DNA of 64,000 bases from Pseudothioclava arenosa (GTDB lineage Bacteria; Pseudomonadota; Alphaproteobacteria; Rhodobacterales; Rhodobacteraceae): contig NZ_NTJD01000003.1 of the NCBI RefSeq assembly GCF_002358085.1, positions 186,001-250,000 on the forward strand, written 5' to 3'. The notes below the pieces were generated by a model. It was not told where the DNA came from and ran no database searches. It saw nothing but the letters and a program-made list of their open reading frames with translations. Positions within the stretch are counted from its first letter, which is position 1. Each line of letters opens with the position of its first letter. This document shows positions 8,170 through 16,863 of this stretch, in pieces. Made by a program: the position numbers and the translations under genes.

Positions 8170-8631
8170 TTACTTCATCGCACCAGCAGATTTGACCGGC
8201 AGTGAGACCTCGATCTCGCCGGCCTTTTCGAAAATCAGGGTCACCGGGACGTTATCGCCTTCGGCGAGGGGCGCGGTGAGGTCGATGAACATCAAGTGCA
8301 GCCCGCCCGGCTCCAGCACGGCCTCGCCACCGGCGGGCACCTCGATCGCCTCGACCTGCCGCATCCGCATCATGCCGTTGTCCATGACATGGGTGTGCAG
8401 CTCGGGGCGGGCGCAGGCGGGCGAGCGGAACCCGATGAGGCGGTCGGCCTCGCCCTTCGAGCGGATCGTCACAAAGCCCGCGCCGATCTTGGCCGCACCC
8501 GGCGATGCGCGCAGGAAACCGCCCGAAATTTCGAGCGGGGCACCCTCTGCCCGGGCCGTGTGCAAGGGCAGGGCGAGGCTCAATCCGGTTGCCGCAAGGG
8601 CAGCCAGCACGGACCGGCGAGAGATCATCAT
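8170..8631 (-). CDS. PCu(A)C periplasmic copper chaperone with twin-arginine leader
   Basis: The 153-residue protein starts MMISRRSVLAALAATGLSLAL and ends its leader at about ALPLHTARA. SRRSVLA resembles a Tat signal. The mature domain has the PCuAC pattern: ELHTHVMDNGMMRMRQVEAIEV, then GGLHLMFIDL, supplying the His/Met copper(I) ligands (H-x-M...M...H-x-M type). These periplasmic proteins deliver Cu(I) to CuA and CuB centres, usually with Sco. The start at 8631 has AGGAG about 7 nt upstream. It is divergent from nosZ and shares the DNR-type box at 8696-8709, so delivery of copper to NosZ (whose CuA resembles that of oxidases) is a reasonable inference. Confidence 0.88.
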   Translation of the reverse strand: MMISRRSVLAALAATGLSLALPLHTARAEGAPLEISGGFLRASPGAAKIGAGFVTIRSKGEADRLIGFRSPACARPELHTHVMDNGMMRMRQVEAIEVPAGGEAVLEPGGLHLMFIDLTAPLAEGDNVPVTLIFEKAGEIEVSLPVKSAGAMK

Positions 8632-8695
8632 CGGGGCTCCTGATGCTTGGAAAGACAGTGTTTTTGGACCGTTACGGTATTTGCACATTCGGGCC

Positions 8696-8709
8696 TTAAC
8701 ATTTGTCAA
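8696..8709. promoter_or_regulatory. NNR/DNR-type box in the PCuAC-nosZ divergent promoter
   Basis: TTAAC-ATTT-GTCAA matches the NNR-box form found at denitrification promoters of Paracoccus. The centre is about 71 bp from the PCuAC start (8631) and about 104 bp from the nosZ start (8807), so one site may serve both directions. Confidence 0.7.
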
Positions 8710-8806
8710 GGCCGCGCTCTCATTCGCGTGAGAGGTAGGCTGTGCGCAGATTCTGGACCGCCTGCGCTTCCGGGATTCTCATGCGGTCTAAAAACGAGGG
8801 CAAACA

Positions 8807-11092
8807 ATGGTCAAGACCATTCAAAAAGGCCTGCTGGCGACGACGGCTTTCGTCGGACTCAGCGCGGCTCTGGGTGCTTCCGCCGAAACGCTTGACGACG
8901 TCATGGCGCGGCGCGGGCTGACCCAGCAAGACCTGGTCGCCGCGGCGAAAACCTATACGCCGACCGGCGGACGTGACGAGTTCATCGTCTTCTCCTCGGG
9001 CGGTCAGTCGGGCCAGATCATGGTCTACGGCGTTCCGTCGATGCGGATTCTGAAATATGTGTCGGTGTTCACGCCCGAACCGTGGCAAGGCTACGGCTTC
9101 GACGAGGAATCGAAGGCGATCCTGGAAGCTGGCAAGGTGGACGGCCGCGAGCTGCACTGGGGCGACACCCACCACCCGGCGATCACCGAAACCAACGGTG
9201 ACCTGGACGGCGAATACCTGTTCATCAACGACAAATCGGCGCCGCGCGTCGGCGTGATCTCGCTGCATGACTTCGAGACCCAGCAGATCGTCGTGAACCC
9301 GATCCTGCAATCCGAGCACGGCGGCACCTTCGTGACCCCGAACTCGGAATACGTGATCGAAGCCGCGCAATATCCGGGCGTTCTGGGCCGTGGCTACGCG
9401 CCGCTGTCGCAGTTCAACGAGAAATTCCGCGGTGCTGTCACCTACTGGAAGTTCGACCGCGAAGCCGGGCGCATCGACCCGTCGAAATCCTTCTCGCTCG
9501 AACTGCCGCCCTATTCGCAGGACTTGTCGGACGCGGGTAAACTCGTGTCGGACGGCTGGTCGTTCACCAACTCCTTCTGCGCCGAACGTTATGTCGGCGG
9601 GATCGAGTCGGGCCGCCCGCCCTTCGAGGCCGGCTGCTCGCAGAACGACACCGACTATCTGCACATCATCAACTGGCGGAAAGCCGAAGAGGTCTACAAG
9701 GCCGGCAAGGTTACCATGATCAATGACCACCCGGTCATCACCATGGAAACCGCGATTGCCGAAGGTCTCGTGCATCTCGTGGCAGAACCGAAATCGCCGC
9801 ACGGCGTCGATGTGTCGCCCGATGGCAAATTCATCGTGGTCGGCGGCAAGCTCGACACCCAGGCTTCGGTCTACTCGTTCGAGAAAATCCAGAAGGCAAT
9901 CGAAGAGAAGAAATTCTCGGGCGTTGACCCCTACGGTATCCCGGTCATCGCGATGGAAGACGCGCTGCACACTCAAGTGCCGCTGGGCCTCGGCCCGCTG
10001 CACAACCAGTTCGACAGCAAGCCTTGCGTCGTCTACACCTCGCTCTACGTGGACAGCCAAGTGGCGAAATGGGACTATTGCGAAGGCAAGGTCCTCGACA
10101 AGATTTCGATCCACTACAACATCGGCCACCTCGTTGCGATGGAAGGCGAGTCGGTTAACCCGGCTGGTAAATACCTGATCTCGCTCAACAAGCTGGCGAT
10201 TGACCGGTTCAACCCCGTGGGTCCGCTGCACCCGCAGAACCACCAGCTGATCGACATCTCGGGCGACAAGATGGAGCTCCTCTACGATATGCCGGTGCCG
10301 CTGGGCGAACCCCACTACGCCACCGCCATCGCGGCCGAGAAGCTCAAGCCGCTGGTCCGTTACAAATACGGCACCAACTCGCGCACCGGTGAGCGCCACG
10401 AAGGCGCGGTGCGTCCGGGTCAGGAGCGCATCGAGCGTGACGGCACGAACGTCAAGGTCTACATGACCGCGATCCGTTCGCACTTCACCCCGGAAATCGT
10501 GGAAGTGAACGAAGGCGATACCGTCGAGTTCATCATCACCAACTCCGAGCGTGCCGAAGACGAAACCCACGGCTTCTCGGTTTCGACCTATGACGTGAAC
10601 CTCTCGCTGGAACCCGGCAAGACGGCGACCGCCAAGATCGTGGCTGACAAGCCCGGCGCCTTCTCGTTCTACTGCACCGAGTTCTGCTCGGCGCTGCACC
10701 TCGAGATGACCGGCTACCTCATGGTCAAGCCGAAAGGCTATGTCGAAGAAGAGGGTGCGGTCAGCGAAGGCCAGGCCTACAGCAAGGAAGATTACGACCG
10801 GCAGACCGCGAACAACGTGGCCACGCAGGAAGTGATCGACTCGGTTGTGGTCTATATCACCGAGCGTAACTACGCCGACTTCCCCGAAGTCGTCGCTCTG
10901 GTGGAAGACGCGACCGACCAGCTGAACTTCGCGGCTGACGCGAAGGCCAAGGCCGAGGCCGCCGCCGCCAGCGAAGACTGGCAGAACGCGACCCTCTGGG
11001 CCGGTCAGTGGTGGCAGTACCAGGTCAAAGCCGCGGACATCGGTCTGCGCGCCAAGACCTTCCTCGACGAGCATGGCGCTGTGAAGAAATAA
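8807..11092 (+). CDS. nosZ: Nitrous oxide reductase, clade II (Sec-exported) type
   Basis: The 761-residue enzyme reduces N2O to N2 in the periplasm. The leader MVKTIQKGLLATTAFVGLSAALGASA has no twin-arginine and looks Sec-type, unlike classical clade I NosZ. A seven-bladed propeller follows, with CuZ ligands including DTHHP (H122, H123) and SEHGG (H171). The CuA cupredoxin domain carries CTEFCSALHLEM (about C623, C627, H631, M634). Residues 646-761 form an extra helical, Ala/Glu-rich C-terminal extension with no CxxCH. GAGGG precedes the ATG. Downstream genes (cytochromes, nosB, nosD, nosG, nosH, nosF, nosL, nosY) follow the clade II pattern, and no nosR or nosX is present. Control is probably by the box at 8696. 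Confidence 0.97.
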   Translation: MVKTIQKGLLATTAFVGLSAALGASAETLDDVMARRGLTQQDLVAAAKTYTPTGGRDEFIVFSSGGQSGQIMVYGVPSMRILKYVSVFTPEPWQGYGFDEESKAILEAGKVDGRELHWGDTHHPAITETNGDLDGEYLFINDKSAPRVGVISLHDFETQQIVVNPILQSEHGGTFVTPNSEYVIEAAQYPGVLGRGYAPLSQFNEKFRGAVTYWKFDREAGRIDPSKSFSLELPPYSQDLSDAGKLVSDGWSFTNSFCAERYVGGIESGRPPFEAGCSQNDTDYLHIINWRKAEEVYKAGKVTMINDHPVITMETAIAEGLVHLVAEPKSPHGVDVSPDGKFIVVGGKLDTQASVYSFEKIQKAIEEKKFSGVDPYGIPVIAMEDALHTQVPLGLGPLHNQFDSKPCVVYTSLYVDSQVAKWDYCEGKVLDKISIHYNIGHLVAMEGESVNPAGKYLISLNKLAIDRFNPVGPLHPQNHQLIDISGDKMELLYDMPVPLGEPHYATAIAAEKLKPLVRYKYGTNSRTGERHEGAVRPGQERIERDGTNVKVYMTAIRSHFTPEIVEVNEGDTVEFIITNSERAEDETHGFSVSTYDVNLSLEPGKTATAKIVADKPGAFSFYCTEFCSALHLEMTGYLMVKPKGYVEEEGAVSEGQAYSKEDYDRQTANNVATQEVIDSVVVYITERNYADFPEVVALVEDATDQLNFAADAKAKAEAAAASEDWQNATLWAGQWWQYQVKAADIGLRAKTFLDEHGAVKK

Positions 11093-11099
11093 GCGCCTT

Positions 11100-11127
11100 G
11101 GTGGCGGCGGCTCCGGCCGCCGCCACT
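11100..11127 (+). other. Stem-loop in the nosZ-cytochrome intergenic region
   Basis: A perfect 11-bp GC-rich stem (GTGGCGGCGGC with GCCGCCGCCAC) closes a TCCG tetraloop 8 bp after the nosZ stop. No T-run follows, so it looks like an mRNA 3'-protecting or processing structure and not a terminator. Confidence 0.6.
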
Positions 11128-11168
11128 AACCCTCTGAACATATTCAAACATTCGCAAGGAAACGCGAC

Positions 11169-11819
11169 ATGCGCCCGATCCTGAAAAGCCTTTTCGCCGC
11201 TGCGCTGGCGCTGACCACGCTGCCCGCCTTCGCCGACGATATCGCGGATGGCAAGAAGGTCTACATGACGAAGTCCTGCATGGCCTGCCACGGCATGAAG
11301 GGCGCCAAGCCCGTGCTGAGCTATCCGATGCTCGCCGGTCAGAATGAAAAATACCTGCTGCAGCAGCTGAAAGACATCAAGGCTGGCAAGCGCCTCGGCA
11401 CGGTCGATCCGGCCAATAACGCGCCCTATGTGCAGGGCATGGTCGACATCATGCACCTTGTCGATGAAAACGACCTGAAGAAGGTTGCGAAATACCTGGC
11501 CTCGCTGCCGCCGGGCGCCCCCAAGCCCGTCGATCCGCCGCATGATCCGGCGCTGGTCGAAGCCGGCGAGAAGGCCTTCAACAGCCTCGGCTGCAAATCC
11601 TGTCATGGCGTCGAGGGCAAGAAACCCACCGCCAAGAACTACCCCTTTATCGCGGGCCTGAATGCCGAATACCTGGCCCGCGCCATGACCGAGATGCGCG
11701 ACAAGGTCCGCGTCAATGGCCAGTCCAAGCTGATGTTCGGCACCATCAAGAAAGCCAAGGACGAAGATATCACCGCGATCGCCGCGTGGCTCTCGCAGAT
11801 CGACCGTTCCGCTGAGTGA
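11169..11819 (+). CDS. Dihaem cytochrome c (c4-like) of the nos cluster
   Basis: A 216-residue periplasmic protein with a Sec leader (MRPILKSLFAAALALTTLPAFA). It contains two cytochrome c domains, each with a haem motif: CMACHG near residue 38 and CKSCHG near residue 142. The repeated GQN/GLNAEYLxxxM pattern is cytochrome c4-like. By position it corresponds to the NosC-type cytochromes of clade II nos clusters and probably passes electrons to NosZ; those of Wolinella are monohaem, so the dihaem form is a difference. It is followed immediately by a second dihaem cytochrome. It could also receive electrons from the bc1 complex. Confidence 0.88.
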   Translation: MRPILKSLFAAALALTTLPAFADDIADGKKVYMTKSCMACHGMKGAKPVLSYPMLAGQNEKYLLQQLKDIKAGKRLGTVDPANNAPYVQGMVDIMHLVDENDLKKVAKYLASLPPGAPKPVDPPHDPALVEAGEKAFNSLGCKSCHGVEGKKPTAKNYPFIAGLNAEYLARAMTEMRDKVRVNGQSKLMFGTIKKAKDEDITAIAAWLSQIDRSAE

Positions 11820-11836
11820 CGAAAGGAAACGTCTTC

Positions 11837-12547
11837 ATGAAAACCCATCTTCTCTCTGCTGCCCTGATCGCGCTGGCGCTGCCGGCGTTGGCTGCGGGCA
11901 CTGTCGATACCTCGTCCTGGAACCAGGGCGGTGGCGAACAGGACGAGGCGCTGCACCTGACCCCGAACCACGAAAACGGGATCGAGGTCTATGAGGTCTG
12001 CTCGGCCTGCCACCAGCTCAATGGCTGGGGCCTCGACGACGGCACCTTCCCGCAGATCGCCGGGCAGCACTACAACGTCATCATCAAGCAGCTCGCCGAT
12101 ATCCGCGCGCTGAACCGCGACAACCCGACGATGTACCCGTTCGCGTTGCCGTCGGAAATCGGTGGTTCGCAGTCGATCGCGGACGTGGCCGAGTATATCT
12201 CGAACCTGCCTATGAATCCGAACCCGGGCCTTGGTGCGGGCGATGACCTTGAACACGGCGCGCAGCTTTACAAAGACAACTGCGTGCGCTGCCATGGCGA
12301 GAATGGCGAAGGCGACAACGAAAAGTTCTATCCGCGCATCCATGGCCAGCACTACAACTACCTCGTGCGCCAGTATCAGTGGATCAAGGAAGGCAAGCGC
12401 CGCAACGCCAACCCCGACATGGTGCAGCAGATCCAGACCTTCACCGAGCGTGATACGCTGGCGGTTCTGGACTATGTGTCGCGGCTGAAGCCGCCGGCGG
12501 AGATGGTGGCCGACCCGGATTGGGTCAACCCCGATTTCGACTGGTAA
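11837..12547 (+). CDS. Second dihaem cytochrome c of the nos cluster
   Basis: A 236-residue protein with leader MKTHLLSAALIALALPALAAG. Haem motifs CSACHQ (about residue 55) and CVRCHG (about residue 153) lie in two similar halves, each with GQHYNxxxxQ, so the protein arose by duplication of a cytochrome c4-type unit. I chose the ATG at 11837, with AAAGGAAA upstream, over a GTG at 11816 that would overlap the previous stop. It probably forms an electron-delivery pair with the preceding cytochrome. The C-terminus is acidic and aromatic (DPDWVNPDFDW). Confidence 0.87.
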   Translation: MKTHLLSAALIALALPALAAGTVDTSSWNQGGGEQDEALHLTPNHENGIEVYEVCSACHQLNGWGLDDGTFPQIAGQHYNVIIKQLADIRALNRDNPTMYPFALPSEIGGSQSIADVAEYISNLPMNPNPGLGAGDDLEHGAQLYKDNCVRCHGENGEGDNEKFYPRIHGQHYNYLVRQYQWIKEGKRRNANPDMVQQIQTFTERDTLAVLDYVSRLKPPAEMVADPDWVNPDFDW

Positions 12548-12558
12548 GAACGACCCGG

Positions 12559-12583
12559 CCGGGGGGCGCGGATCGCCCCCCGG
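12559..12583 (+). other. Stem-loop between the second cytochrome gene and nosB
   Basis: The inverted repeat CCGGGGGGCG/CGCCCCCCGG has a 5-nt loop and no T-run after it. It is a likely mRNA segmental-stability hairpin. Confidence 0.5.
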
Positions 12584-12614
12584 TCATCCAACATAAGCCG
12601 AAGGACCTCACCCC

Positions 12615-13802
12615 ATGGCTCAGGCTGCCTCTGACAAGCGTGGTATCGTTTACCGCGTCCTGACCCTTATTTCCGTTTGCCTCATTGCCGCTTCCTTCTT
12701 CAGCCCCGGCTGGTGGGTGTCGCTGACCGCGCCCAACTACCCGGAAGCGACCTTCCCGCAGGGGATCCGCATCCTGTTCCACATGGACTCGGTCCGGAAC
12801 GGCTGCACTATCCGCACCAGCGAAGAGGTCGAGGAAAACGAAGCCCTCGATTGCGTCCACGAGATGGACACGATCAACCACTATGTCGGCATGTACCCGA
12901 TCGCCTCGGGCGGCCCGGTCGAAAAGGCCTTCTCGCCCTTCCTCTTCGCGATGATGGGAGTGATGCTGCTGGCCTTCGCCGCGCCCGGTCGCAGCGCGCG
13001 CATCGGTGTGTCGGTCGTCGGTTACGGCGCGATCGCGGTCTGGATGTGGATGGCGATGTATGGCGAGAACGGGATTTCCAAGCACACGACCGGATATCTG
13101 AGCGGGCTGGTGGTTTCGCTCGGGCAGGACAGTAAGGAGAAGGTCGACGATTCAAACCTCTCGCCGATCGTGAAGATGCTCAAGCAGTCGCTGGCCGAAA
13201 GCGAAGAGGCCGAGAAACCGGCCGCCGCCGAGGGGGCGGGCGATGACAAGCTTGCGCTGATCGACAACCTGCGTGCCAACTACAATATCGACAATAACAA
13301 GCTCCCCGCCGATCAGCAGGAAGAGTGGACCGGCTCGGTGATGCAGGTGTTTAAGTGGCACTATGCCAAGTCGCTCGCGCGCTGGTTCAACGAGCCCGAG
13401 CGCAATGATCCGCTGGTGGCCACGATGTCCTCGATCGCGCAGATCCTGTTCGTCGTGATCCTGGCCTTCATGGCGTTGATGATCTTTGCCGCCTTCTCGG
13501 CGCGTTCGGTCTTCTACTGGCTGCTGGTGATCGTGCCGCTGGCGCTGCCGGTGGGCTTCCTCGCGGAATATGCGGGCTGGCTCTGGTGGTATGGCCACAG
13601 CCTGAACGAGATGGGGGCCTTTACGCTGAAGCCCTTCATGCCGACCGTGTTCGGCGACGGGAAAGTGGCGCAGTTCACCACGCACTCCTATCCGGCGCAG
13701 GGCTTCTTCCTTATGCTCGCCTCCTCGGCGGTGCTGGCGCTGGCCGCGCTGATCCGCTTCAAGCAGATCCGGCTTGCCGGGGATGCGGCGAGCAAGATGT
13801 GA
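12615..13802 (+). CDS. nosB: NosB-like membrane protein
   Basis: A 395-residue protein with about six hydrophobic segments: one near residues 13-33, two around 105-145, and three between about 275 and 390. A periplasmic loop near the N-terminus contains two Cys (GCTIRT and DCVHEM), and a long charged loop lies in the middle. Position between nosZ/cytochromes and nosD, and topology, match NosB, a membrane protein found only in clade II clusters. There it has been proposed to help electron transfer or assembly, but its function is not established. No haem or Fe-S motif is visible. Confidence 0.75.
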   Translation: MAQAASDKRGIVYRVLTLISVCLIAASFFSPGWWVSLTAPNYPEATFPQGIRILFHMDSVRNGCTIRTSEEVEENEALDCVHEMDTINHYVGMYPIASGGPVEKAFSPFLFAMMGVMLLAFAAPGRSARIGVSVVGYGAIAVWMWMAMYGENGISKHTTGYLSGLVVSLGQDSKEKVDDSNLSPIVKMLKQSLAESEEAEKPAAAEGAGDDKLALIDNLRANYNIDNNKLPADQQEEWTGSVMQVFKWHYAKSLARWFNEPERNDPLVATMSSIAQILFVVILAFMALMIFAAFSARSVFYWLLVIVPLALPVGFLAEYAGWLWWYGHSLNEMGAFTLKPFMPTVFGDGKVAQFTTHSYPAQGFFLMLASSAVLALAALIRFKQIRLAGDAASKM

Positions 13803-13811
13803 GCCTGACCC

Positions 13812-15101
13812 ATGCGTGCCCTTGTTGCAGCCCTCGTGCTTTGCCTCGCCGTCTTCGGCGGGGCCGCCATGGCCGAGACCTTGCAGGAGATGATCGACGC
13901 CGCCCCTGATGGCGCCGAGATCGACATCTCCGGTCAGGTCTTTGCCGGGCCGATCGTGATCCGTCGTCCGGTTGTTCTGGATGGCAAGGGCACGGGCGTG
14001 ATCGACGGCCATGGCGAGGGCACGATCGTCACCATCGAGAGTAACGGCGTCACGCTGAAAGACCTGACGATCCGCAACTCGGGGCGGCTGCATAACAAGG
14101 TCGATGCCGGGTTGCGCATCAAGAGCAGCTACAACGTGATCCGCGACGTGCGCATCGAGAACAGCTTGTTCGGGATCGACCTCACGCAGGCCAATAACAA
14201 CGTGCTGCGGCGCAACTACATCAGCTCCAAGGACATGCCTTTGGAGCTGCGCGGCGATAGCGTGCGGATCTGGTATTCGAACGACAATATCTTCGAGCAT
14301 AACCACATCGAGCACAGCCGCGATTTCGTGATCTGGTATTCGGGCGGAAATCACATCCGCAACAACCGCATCCAGCACGGTCGCTATGGCATCCACTTCA
14401 TGTATGCCCATGAGAATTTCGTCGAAGAGAACGAGATTTCCGACTGCGTCGTGGGCGTGTTCCTGATGTATGCCAATGACATCAAGGTCCGCGGCAACCA
14501 GATTCTGCGCGCCTGGGGCGCATCGGGGATGGGCGTGGGCTTCAAGGAGACCTCGGGCGCGGTGGTCGAGGACAACCTGATCCTCGGCAATGCGGTGGGC
14601 ATCTACCTCGATCCGTCGCCCTGGGACCCGGACAAGACCAACGAGTTCCACCGCAACCAGATCGCCTATAACGGCATCGGGATGGAGTTCCACACCGACT
14701 GGGTGGGCAACAATATCTCGAATAACAACTTCCTGTCGAACTTCACCCAGGTCTCGGTGCGCGGGCGTGGCACGGCGCTGCGCGAGGGCTGGCACGGCAA
14801 TTACTGGGACGATGCCGCCGGTTTCGACCGCGACGCGGACGGGATCAACGACGCGCCCTATGAAATCTACAATTACGCCGACCGGCTCTGGATGGACCTG
14901 CCGCCGGCCTCGTTCTTCCGCGGTGGGCTTGCGCTTTCGGCGCTCGATTTCGTCGAACGCCTCGCGCCCTTCACCGAGCCGCGCCTTCTGGTGCGCGAGG
15001 AAGCCCCCTTTGCCCATCCCGTCGATCACGCCGCTGCGCGCCTCGAGACCGCCGAGCAGGGCGCCAAACCGAAATCCGCACTGGAGCTGCTGACCCAATG
15101 A
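13812..15101 (+). CDS. nosD: NosD periplasmic copper-maturation protein
   Basis: The 429-residue protein has a leader (MRALVAALVLCLAVFGGAAMA) and then many imperfect right-handed beta-helix repeats (N-x-I/V-x-x-N steps, about residues 70-320). A conserved NosD tail includes GNYWDDAAGFDRDADGINDAPY. NosD works with the NosFY ABC transporter in building the CuZ site of NosZ. It overlaps nosG by 4 bp (ATGA). Length and repeats match the family. Confidence 0.95.
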   Translation: MRALVAALVLCLAVFGGAAMAETLQEMIDAAPDGAEIDISGQVFAGPIVIRRPVVLDGKGTGVIDGHGEGTIVTIESNGVTLKDLTIRNSGRLHNKVDAGLRIKSSYNVIRDVRIENSLFGIDLTQANNNVLRRNYISSKDMPLELRGDSVRIWYSNDNIFEHNHIEHSRDFVIWYSGGNHIRNNRIQHGRYGIHFMYAHENFVEENEISDCVVGVFLMYANDIKVRGNQILRAWGASGMGVGFKETSGAVVEDNLILGNAVGIYLDPSPWDPDKTNEFHRNQIAYNGIGMEFHTDWVGNNISNNNFLSNFTQVSVRGRGTALREGWHGNYWDDAAGFDRDADGINDAPYEIYNYADRLWMDLPPASFFRGGLALSALDFVERLAPFTEPRLLVREEAPFAHPVDHAAARLETAEQGAKPKSALELLTQ

Positions 15102-15880
15102 CAGACGGTTCTGACACCCCGAAACCCGCCGCCGCCCCGAAAAAGCGGCTGACCCGGCGCGAGCTGGAGCGCCGCCGCCTGCTGATCCGCAGCTTCGGCC
15201 TTGGCATCGCCGCCGTCACGGCCGGCCTGGTCGGCTGGTACCCGGTCTACAAACGCCTCTTCGACCGGCTGCGCCCGCCGGGCGCGCTGGACGAGCGCGA
15301 ATTCCTCGCGGCCTGCATCAAATGCGGCCAATGCGTTCAGGTCTGCCCGGTTGAGGCGATCAAGCTTGCCGATGGCGACGAAGGCTATGGCTTGGGCGTG
15401 CCCTATATCGACGCGCGCGCGCAGGCCTGCGATTTTTCCTGTGACGCGGTGCAATGCGTGCTGGCCTGCCCGACGGGCGCGCTCAGCCACGAGATCGCCC
15501 ATAAGGAAGAGGTCACGATGGGCTTTGCCCGCCTCTCGCGCCCGGAAAGCTGCCTTGCGATGAAGGGCGAGGGCTTCAAGGGGCTGGCGCGGGGCTATGA
15601 CTTCGAGGGCCTGCTGCGCTACGAGGAAATCGACCGCTGGGACCCGCAGCCGGTGGCCTCCTATCCCTACGATCTCGAAATCTGCGACCTTTGCGTGCGC
15701 GAATGCCCGATCAAGGGCGCGATCAGCCTTGAGCCGATGTCGGACGATCCGGCCGACAAGCGCCGCATCCCGGTCGTGCACGAGGCCTGCGTCGGCTGCG
15801 GCACCTGCGAAATGATCTGCCCGACCGAACCCGCCTCGATCATCATCGACACCGAACTGACGCTGGAGGCACAGGCATGA
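15098..15880 (+). CDS. nosG: NosG ferredoxin (NapG-like, multiple 4Fe-4S)
   Basis: The 260-residue protein has one membrane or signal segment (about residues 31-47) preceded by many basic residues (KKRLTRRELERRRLLIRSF). Four cysteine clusters suited to 4Fe-4S centres follow: CIKCGQCVQVCP, CDFSCDAVQCVLACP, CDLCVRECP and CVGCGTCEMICP. This is the NapG/NosG pattern. With NosH it is thought to form a quinol-oxidising route feeding periplasmic cytochromes or NosZ in clade II organisms. Translational coupling exists on both sides (4-bp overlaps with nosD and nosH). Confidence 0.9.
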   Translation: MTDGSDTPKPAAAPKKRLTRRELERRRLLIRSFGLGIAAVTAGLVGWYPVYKRLFDRLRPPGALDEREFLAACIKCGQCVQVCPVEAIKLADGDEGYGLGVPYIDARAQACDFSCDAVQCVLACPTGALSHEIAHKEEVTMGFARLSRPESCLAMKGEGFKGLARGYDFEGLLRYEEIDRWDPQPVASYPYDLEICDLCVRECPIKGAISLEPMSDDPADKRRIPVVHEACVGCGTCEMICPTEPASIIIDTELTLEAQA

Positions 15881-16854
15881 AGTGGTTTCTGCACAAGCTG
15901 GCGATGATGTTCGGGGCCGAGGGGCGCAAGGCCTCCGCGTCCGAAGAGACCGAAGCCGCGCGCGAGATGAAGAAATTCAAGAAGACGCCCGAGCAGGTCA
16001 TCAAGCGCAAGGAAATCATCGACCACGAGCATCAATACCCGCTGGTCAGCAACAAGTGGCGCAACCTGCGCTGGCTCTCGATCATCGTGATCAACGCGAT
16101 GTTCATCGTGTCGTTTGCCTGGGACGTGCAGTTGGTTGAAGGCTCGATGTCGGCGTCGCGCTTCCTCGGGTTCCACATGGCGGACCCGAACGCGGCGCTG
16201 CAGGTCTTCCTGGCGTTCAAGGAGCTGGTGCTGAACCTCGTGATCGGCACGGTGACGGTGGTCTTGCTGTGGTGGATCGTTGGCGGGCGCGCCTTTTGCA
16301 GCTGGGCCTGCCCCTATCACCTGCTGGCCGAATGGGCCGAGGCGATCCACCTGTTCCTCGCCCGCAAGGGCTGGGTCAAGGATCACCCGTTCCATCGCGG
16401 GCTGCGCGTGGTGCTCTGGGTGATCTTCATGGCGCTGGCCTTTCTGTCGGGCTACACGGTGTTCGAATATATCAACCCGGTGGGCATCGTCAGCCGCGCG
16501 CTGATCTACGGGCCGACGGTGGCGCTGGTCTGGGTGATTTTCCTGCTCGGCTTCGAGATCTTTTTCTCGCGTCGGTTCTGGTGCCGTTATGTCTGCCCGA
16601 TCGGGCTGACCTATGGCATCACCGGGGCGGTGGCGCCGGTGCAGATCAAGTATGACCTCGAGAAATGCGTTCACGAAGGCGAGTGCCGGGCGGTTTGTCT
16701 GGTGCCCCATGTTCTGGAAATCACCAAGATGGGCTATGCTTCGGATACGACTGAATATATCGGTCCCGACTGCACCCGCTGCGGGCTTTGTGTCGACGCT
16801 TGCCCGCAAGAGGCGCTGACCTTCACCGTTCGCGGTCTCGACAAGATCATCTGA
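15877..16854 (+). CDS. nosH: NosH (NapH-like) membrane ferredoxin
   Basis: The 325-residue protein has about four membrane segments (residues about 65-85, 110-135, 185-205, 215-235). Two conserved CxxxCP motifs (CSWACP and CRYVCP) are followed by two C-terminal 4Fe-4S-like clusters (CVHEGECRAVCLVP and CTRCGLCVDACP). The NapH/NosH family works with NapG/NosG in quinol oxidation, and the CxxxCP motifs are essential in NapH. The N-terminal 60 residues are a charged cytoplasmic stretch. The role in electron supply to NosZ is inferred from family and position. Confidence 0.9.
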   Translation: MKWFLHKLAMMFGAEGRKASASEETEAAREMKKFKKTPEQVIKRKEIIDHEHQYPLVSNKWRNLRWLSIIVINAMFIVSFAWDVQLVEGSMSASRFLGFHMADPNAALQVFLAFKELVLNLVIGTVTVVLLWWIVGGRAFCSWACPYHLLAEWAEAIHLFLARKGWVKDHPFHRGLRVVLWVIFMALAFLSGYTVFEYINPVGIVSRALIYGPTVALVWVIFLLGFEIFFSRRFWCRYVCPIGLTYGITGAVAPVQIKYDLEKCVHEGECRAVCLVPHVLEITKMGYASDTTEYIGPDCTRCGLCVDACPQEALTFTVRGLDKII

Positions 16855-16863
16855 GGAGCCATC

